Below the pieces are notes generated by a model. That model worked only from the letters and a program-made list of their open reading frames with translations. It searched no databases and had not been told where the DNA came from. Positions 58,758 to 64,000 of a stretch of DNA of 64,000 nucleotides are shown in pieces. A program made the position numbers and the translations under genes. The DNA is from Valencia hispanica (lineage: Eukaryota; Chordata; Actinopteri; Cyprinodontiformes; Valenciidae). The stretch is taken from positions 47,163,318 to 47,227,317 of the forward strand of contig OY747716.1 in assembly GCA_963556495.2 (NCBI GenBank), given 5' to 3'. Each line of letters begins with the position of its first letter. The first letter of the stretch is position 1.

Positions 58758-59754
58758 GGGGTGTTTCTCAATGTCAAGGCGCCTCGCTTACCAAGGCAAT
58801 GCCTCGGTAGGCGAGGCGCCTTGCTTACGAGGACACTGTCCTTCCTTGGTCAAAGAAAACAGTTAAATGGTACAGACTTACATCACGTGACCGCGTGATG
58901 TGGCAGAAAGTATACTGATAATGTTAAAGGTTAAGTCTCTTCAAGTTAAAGGTTAAGTCTCTGTGTTAACTGAGATATGTATTGTTATGTTGAACCAACA
59001 TGTGAGAGCTCAAGGATACTTTGTGTCTTGGGTCACCAATATTGTTAGATGTCTGCATGCTGACTGAAGGACGTCGGAACCACTCCATTATCTGCACTCT
59101 GACACCAGAGCGTCTGAGTGGCGTCTTACTAACGAGGTTAAAAGTTATTCTATCTTACTGAAGACAGACACCCTGTCTATGAAGGAGGAGTCTTAGTTTT
59201 GTTCATTTCTATATAGTAAGATGTTAGGATGTGGGTGCAGGTCAGTTACTGCCATGCTCTATGTGCTGAACTCCTTGTTGATCAACAAGCCGAATTAAAG
59301 CTCTTGAACTAAGAAGGAATCCTTCCTCATCCTTGTTAAATAATATTTCCATGATCGACCCGCCTTTTGCTTACGCGCTCTGTTTACGTCCCGCCCATCG
59401 TTATATTTTATAGGTTTTATAAGTTTCAATGTAGATGTATAACGAGAGTTTTACTTTTTAAATTGTGTATATATTGGTTAAATCAAATGTGAAAGCGAGT
59501 TAGCACCTGCTAGCAACCGAAGCTGCAACTTCGAAAATACCCCAATGTATTCTGGGAAATGTTTGACCGTGGGAAGGCATCAAGGAACCTCCCATCCATC
59601 CTCGGTCAGTTAGCTAAACGGCAGGCAAACGGAGGACAGACGCCTCGGTAGCACATTGGAACACGCCTTGGCGGTCCCTGATGACGTGTCTCCTAGGCAA
59701 CCGGGGCGGGTCCAAGGTATCAAGGCGAGGTTCCTTGGCATTGAGAAACACCCC
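58758..59754. mobile_element. DNA element with GGGGTGTTTCTCAATG inverted ends
   Basis: The left end GGGGTGTTTCTCAATGTCAA matches the inverted right end (…TTGGCATTGAGAAACACCCC). Next to the left end is a 17/18-bp hairpin at 58775-58823 (CAAGGCGCCTCGCTTACC with its inverse). No clear target duplication. A short relative of its right portion recurs at 60711-60785 (AGCTAAACGGCAGACAAACG). No transposase. Confidence 0.6.
59043..59345 (+). mobile_element. LTR-like insertion inside the DNA element
   Basis: From about TGTTAGATGTCTGCATGC to CATCCTTGTTAAATAA. It has AATTAAAGCTCTTGAACTAAG near its end, resembling the polyadenylation region of fish retroviral LTRs. Boundaries and duplication are not resolved. 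Confidence 0.35.
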
Positions 59755-60957
59755 CTGTGTTTCTTCGGTGCGCTTATCCTTCCTGGTTTCCTCCCAGGTC
59801 CTGATCCACACTCTCTGATCCTCCGAAGTTGGTTTCCTCTCCTGATCTCCGTTCCTACGGTGAAGCCTTTCGGAAACAACTTATCGATTGCTCTGGATTC
59901 CCTCCCGGTCAGCTTCTGCTCTGTTACCTCCGCTGGTCTGCCTATTCTCCATCCGCCTGCCCGTCTGCCCGCTCCACCTGCTATCACACACTGCCTAGCA
60001 CAATGTCAGCCTCCACTCATTTCCGGGTTTGGATCCAACGTATCTCCCTCCAGGATCGGACATCTCCTTAACCCCGTGAGTAACTATCCACTCTCTGCCT
60101 CACAATATCGCCACACCTTCTCATATCTCCTTCTCTGTTGCAGTTCCTCCGTCTGCCACCGTGGACCCGTTTTTCCCCGGCGATCAACCAGAGACTTTCA
60201 AATCTGTTGCAAATAAACATCTTTTATCATATGCAAAAACACAGTCTGGTTTTCTGAGTCTGGTGCTGCCTTTGAGTCATTAAAACCAAGCAAACATGAC
60301 ACTACCAGGAAAAAACTGTCCAGCGTTTCCTCTGGTAAAGACACACAATCAGATTTGTTTAAAACTGTGTTAATCTGAGAAGATAAAATATTACATCCGA
60401 TGGTGTCTACCTTCTCTCTGATGTGGTCTGCGAACTCCTCACAAAGAGTGTTTTAGGGGGATTTAGGAAATGCAGTAGCACGGTTAAAAAGTTTGTCAAT
60501 TGTAGAAAAAAGGATTTTGGAATTATTTATATGTTCTGAGATGACTTTGGAAAAGTATGCATGTCTTGAATTTCTTACTGTTATAATTTGAGAAGAAATG
60601 CAAATATTCGATGGTTTATTGGGATTTTACTTTCCTCCATTTTCTCTCTGCCGCCCAACAATCTCTCTTTTTCTGAGATTTTCTATTCTCCACCATATGT
60701 GATTATAGCTAAACGGCATTATAGTTAGCTAAACGGCAGACAAACGAAGGACAGACGCCTCGGTAGCACATGAACATGCGTCGGCGTCCTTTCAGAGAGA
60801 CTTGCCAACTTCGGCTCCCTAAATAACACGGTTTTAACTGGTTTTAAATCGGTTTTTTTTATGACTAGTTTTAACCGATTTTAACACCACTGTCTTTTAG
60901 CAACTTGTTTTTACCGGGGGCGTTTTTAATCCGAACACGGACTACTTTTATTTCGTC

Positions 60958-62150
60958 ATGCCTTCACTCACCTGCACCCCCGGATGTGATGGCTGTTTTA
61001 AATTAACTCAAAAAGTTCTGGAGCTGGAGCAGTGGATCTCCACGCTCCATCAAATCCAAGACCACGAGCGCAACGTGGACATAATCTTCGGCCAGACTTT
61101 TGCCGCCGCCAACAGTGCTTAGCTGGCGGACACAATTCCCTGCCAGCCCGGTGAAGCTGCGGAGGGGGAATCCATCGCTGGACTCGGACTGCCGAACGCC
61201 GGAGGTCCAACAACTGCAGAGGAGGACTGCGGGTTCCATCTGGGGGCTAAGCCAAAAGCCCCCATCATCTCAACACCGGTGCTTCAGGGTGCCTGGTCCA
61301 TGGTCGGGCCCGGCCGCGGTGGGGGGGCCCGGAGCAGCCGCCTACCTCTCCTTCACCCGGCCTACCATTATCAAACCGCTTCGGTGCCCTGGAGCACGAC
61401 TTTCCTCCTCTGACTTTCCCTCTGGCCGCCCTGAAACACCGCAGCTCCGCAGGACTGCTGCCCATCCCCTCCCAGCAGCCGGAGCAGCAGCCGGACTCCC
61501 GCAGCCCTCCACGTCACGCTAAACCCAGGACTCGCCGAGGAGTGCTCCACTACACCCCGAACCCACGGAACGAGCCCTCGGCGCCGACTACACATCGCTG
61601 CAGTCCTGGGGAAGTTAATCCGCCCAACATCCAGCAGGTCCTGGACGGTGAAAGATCCTCTGCCCAGCATCAACTTGTAGACCAGCCGCCCACCACGCTC
61701 ATCATTGGAGACTCTATTATCAGGAATGTAAGGATGAGAGGAGCCGTAACACTGTGTTTACCTGGAGCCACCGTAAAGGACATTACTGAACAGATCCTGG
61801 ACCATATCCAACATCACCCATCTGTGAGTAGAGTTATTATTCACGCTGGAACCAATGACATTCGTAAACAGCAATCTGAGCTCCTGAAGCTGGATTTTAT
61901 TCATTTGTTTAATCTTTTAAAATACACACATGTGTCTGTTCTTATTTCTGGCCCCACCCCCACTGTTGGCAGTGGTATTCGTCGTTTTAGCAGGCTTTTA
62001 TCTTTGAACACTTGGCTTTCCTCTGCCACGTGATGCACATTATTAGTTTTATAGACAATTTTAACATTTTCTGGGGCAGGAGTCAATTGTTTGGACCAGA
62101 TGGACTACATCTCAACAGACAGGGTGCCCGCATAATGGCAATAAGCCTGG
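60958..62150 (+). pseudogene. LINE ORF1: coiled-coil N-terminus plus SGNH esterase
   Basis: The ATG at 60958 starts MPSLTCTPGCDGCFKLTQKV, followed by a short coiled-coil (LELEQWISTLHQIQDHERNV) and a stop near 61122. A proline- and serine-rich middle follows in shifted frames. The esterase has LIIGDSIIRNV (serine block), VIIHAGTNDIRKQQSE (N-D block), VLISGPTPTVGSG, a stop after LSSAT, and, in the next frame, GPDGLHLNRQGARI (the D-x-x-H block). All three catalytic blocks are thus still recognisable. Two or three frame breaks make it a pseudogene as it stands. Confidence 0.82.
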
Positions 62151-62448
62151 CATGCCCTCGCCCCCCCTGTCTACCACACCAGCCCCAGCTGCTCCTGCCC
62201 TCTCTGCCCCTTCCGCCACATCCTGATGTGCAGCTGGTCCCTGCTCCTATGAACTCAGTTCTGATTTTAACAGTAACTCACATATCGGACTTGGACCTTG
62301 TTTTACATCATTCATACCTGTTATTATCAGCAGAGAGCGGAAAAATAATATAAAACATAGCAAATGCAACCCTAATAATCTCAAACAGTTACCAAAAGTC
62401 CTACCTCCAGTAAACCATACAGTCACTCGATCTCCAATCACCATTAAT

Positions 62449-64000
62449 ATGGCACTTCTAAATGTTCGCTCTCTGCTGAATACAACTTTTATAATAAATG
62501 ACCTAATTTTAGATCATAATATTAATTGTTTATTTTTAACAGAAACATGGCTGAGTGCAGATGCCCCCGTTGTTCTTACAGAGGCGTCCCCACCAAATTT
62601 TAACTTCACTTATTCCACGAGGAGTTGCAAAAGGGGAGGCGGAACTGCTTTTATTAGTTCATCAACGCTTTCTGCAAAACCTGTTTTATTTGATAATTTT
62701 AGCACTTTTGAATATACCGCGTCTGTTTTTAGCACTCCTCAGATTTTATGTGTCACAGTTTATAGGCCTTCCAAAAAAGAGTGCACTTTTTATTCAAGAA
62801 TTTTCAGAGTTTTTATCAATTTTGCACAACTCTTATAAACGAATAATTTTAGCTGGGGATTTGAATCTACATATAGATAACATCTTAGATTCTTTATCAA
62901 CAGAATTTTTAAATGTTTTGAACTATATGGATTTTAGTCAACATGTCATGCAGCCAACTCACAACAGAGGACACACCCTGGACTTGGTCATCACGTATGG
63001 CCTGTCCACCAGTGTGTCCAGTCTGACCATTACTGTGTGTTTTTTAATATCACCAGTTTTATCCAGAAGGAGACCTCTGTGAGAATTGTCTGGAAGCGCC
63101 ATCTAACCCCTTAAGTGGCTGCAGGTTTTCTGGAAATTTTTAAAAATAATCCTCCTATTGTTTTACCTGCCCCCTGTGATTTTATTGTTAATAATTTTAA
63201 CAGAAGGTTTCAATCCGCTCTTGACCTGCTGGCTCCAGTTAAAGTTATAAACACATACTTAAAACCAACAACACCATGGAGAAACGAAGACCTTAAGAGA
63301 TTAAAAAGGAGCTGCATGGTGGCAGAGAGAAAATGGAGGAAAAATAAAATCACAATAAATCATCAAATGTACATCGAACGTCTCAAATCATATAACAATG
63401 CAGTAAGAAATTCCAGAAATGCATACTTTTCCAGAATCATCTCACAACATAAAAATAATCCCAAAATTCTGTTTTCCACTGCAGACAACATTTTTAACTG
63501 TACTACTAATGCATATCAGAAAACCCCCTCAAATGCTCTTTGTGAGGAGTTTGCAGACCACTTCAGAGGGAAGGTAGACACGATCAGATGTAATATTTTA
63601 TCTTCTCAGTGTAAAATGGTTTTTGACAAATCTGATTGTGTGTCTCTACCAGAGGAAACGCTGGACAGTTTTGTCCTGGTAGAAGCTGGGACTCTTGATA
63701 AAGTTTTCTCCTCAGTGAGGCCCACCACATGTGTTTTGGACCTGATTCCCACTTCCTTCTTTAAGCAATTTTATTAATCTTTTAGAGATGACATTTTAAC
63801 CATGATGAATTTCTCCCTTCAGACGGGGGTCTTTCCTGCCGCCTTTAAAGGGGTGGTAGTGAGGCCCCTGCTGAAGAAGAGCAATTTAGATTTTAATGAT
63901 TTAAACAACTTCCGACCGGTATCTAACTTACCATTTTTAAGCAAAGTTTTAGAAAAACTTGTTTTAATTCAACTTAATAATTTTATTAACGCTCATAATG
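62449..64000 (+). pseudogene. LINE ORF2: endonuclease and RT start (partial, window edge)
   Basis: The frame at 62449 reads MALLNVRSLLNTTFIINDLI, FLTETWLSADAPV, KRGGGTAFISSSTLS, CVTVYRPSKKECT. A shift near 62770 passes to LAGDLNLHIDNI (GDxN motif) and HNRGHTLDLVITYG. After another break, 63115-63777 gives TTPWRNEDLKRLKRSC, AVRNSRNAYFSRIIS, LCEEFADHFRGKVDTIRCNI, and RPTTCVLDLIPTSF. The RT fingers (63790-64000) begin NFSLQTGVFPAAFKGVVVRP. The window ends before the catalytic box. Confidence 0.85.

Larger units (their letters stand above)
58544..60301 (+). mobile_element. Solo LTR with 5-bp duplication, itself invaded by a DNA element
   Basis: Starts TGTTAGGATCC and ends AAACATGACA (TG…CA), flanked by CTACC at 58539-58543 and 60302-60306, and it interrupts a LINE RT frame cleanly. 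Its own sequence is 58544-58757 plus 59755-60301 (about 760 bp) and includes AATAAACATCTTTT, a poly(A) signal near 60213. The middle (58758-59754) is a later DNA-element insertion. Confidence 0.78.
57725..60710 (-). mobile_element. CR1/L2-type LINE (minus), split by an LTR insertion
   Basis: The 3' end is AAACTTTATTAAAAAAGCGCTTTTCATAC. RT pieces run at 58120-58538 and resume at 60302-60560, where the encoded segments (LDSF, CVSLPEETL, the VDTI..NILSS block) correspond to those of the plus-strand LINE at 63570-63760. The interruption is the solo LTR at 58544-60301. It is 5'-truncated at about 60710. The RT is internally deleted between the fingers and the 3' UTR. Confidence 0.8.
60786..64000 (+). 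mobile_element. L2/CR1-type LINE, plus strand, runs off the window
   Basis: Begins with a GC-moderate leader, then ORF1 (from ATG at 60958), an esterase domain, ORF2 endonuclease and the start of the RT at the right edge. It is head-to-head with the minus-strand LINE at 57725-60710. It is the most complete 5' end of this family in the window. Confidence 0.85.

Overview
The window is vertebrate, almost certainly teleost fish, nuclear DNA. The evidence is GT-AG introns with phase-1 immunoglobulin exons, B7/HHLA2-like receptor exons of fish type, Rex3 and L2/CR1-type LINEs, Tc1-like, hAT-like and foldback DNA elements, a tRNA-headed SINE-like repeat, and long (AC)n, (ATT)n and (GATA)n tracts. 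Species cannot be fixed from the sequence alone.

Host genes are few. (1) An HHLA2-like B7-family receptor, gene A: signal-peptide exon at 10521-10596 (assigned by splice phase), then V-Ig, C-Ig, transmembrane and tail exons at 30461-32298. (2) A second HHLA2-like gene, gene B, at 49229-53718, with V-C-V Ig domains, a transmembrane exon and a very short tail; I found no signal exon for it. (3) An intact, intronless secretagogin (scgn) open reading frame on the minus strand at 24379-25197, with a poly(A) tract and a 16-bp target-site duplication. It is a processed retrocopy inside a LINE and inside the putative first intron of gene A.

Layout: 1-1516 is an octanucleotide satellite. 1517-5346 holds a LINE endonuclease scrap, a Tc1-like copy cut at a TA by another Tc1-like element, and a hAT-like MITE with an exact 8-bp duplication. 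5776-10144 is a large near-palindromic element with 152-bp subterminal repeats, a Rex3 fragment mirrored in both arms, and PHD-finger exons in its loop. 10521-18313 has the receptor signal exon, an inverted repeat, a decayed minus-strand endogenous-retrovirus pol, and a second foldback element. 18475-21915 is an L2-type LINE. 22400-29962 is a nest: Tc1 > LINE > (scgn retrocopy, a second Tc1, a SINE). 30461-32298 is gene A. 32640-38410 is a decayed LTR retroelement with gag-like, unplaced and env-like frames. 38521-48420 holds Gypsy and LINE fragments and a near-full-length L2-type LINE. 49229-53718 is gene B. 54080-64000 holds microsatellites, a Tc1 remnant, three L2/CR1-type LINEs with SGNH-esterase ORF1, and a solo LTR with a 5-bp duplication.

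The two receptor genes look like tandem duplicates of one immune-regulatory ligand gene, and their introns and spacer have been swollen by repeated transposon insertion. Apart from the receptor exons and the scgn frame, nearly every coding region seen is a broken transposon gene.
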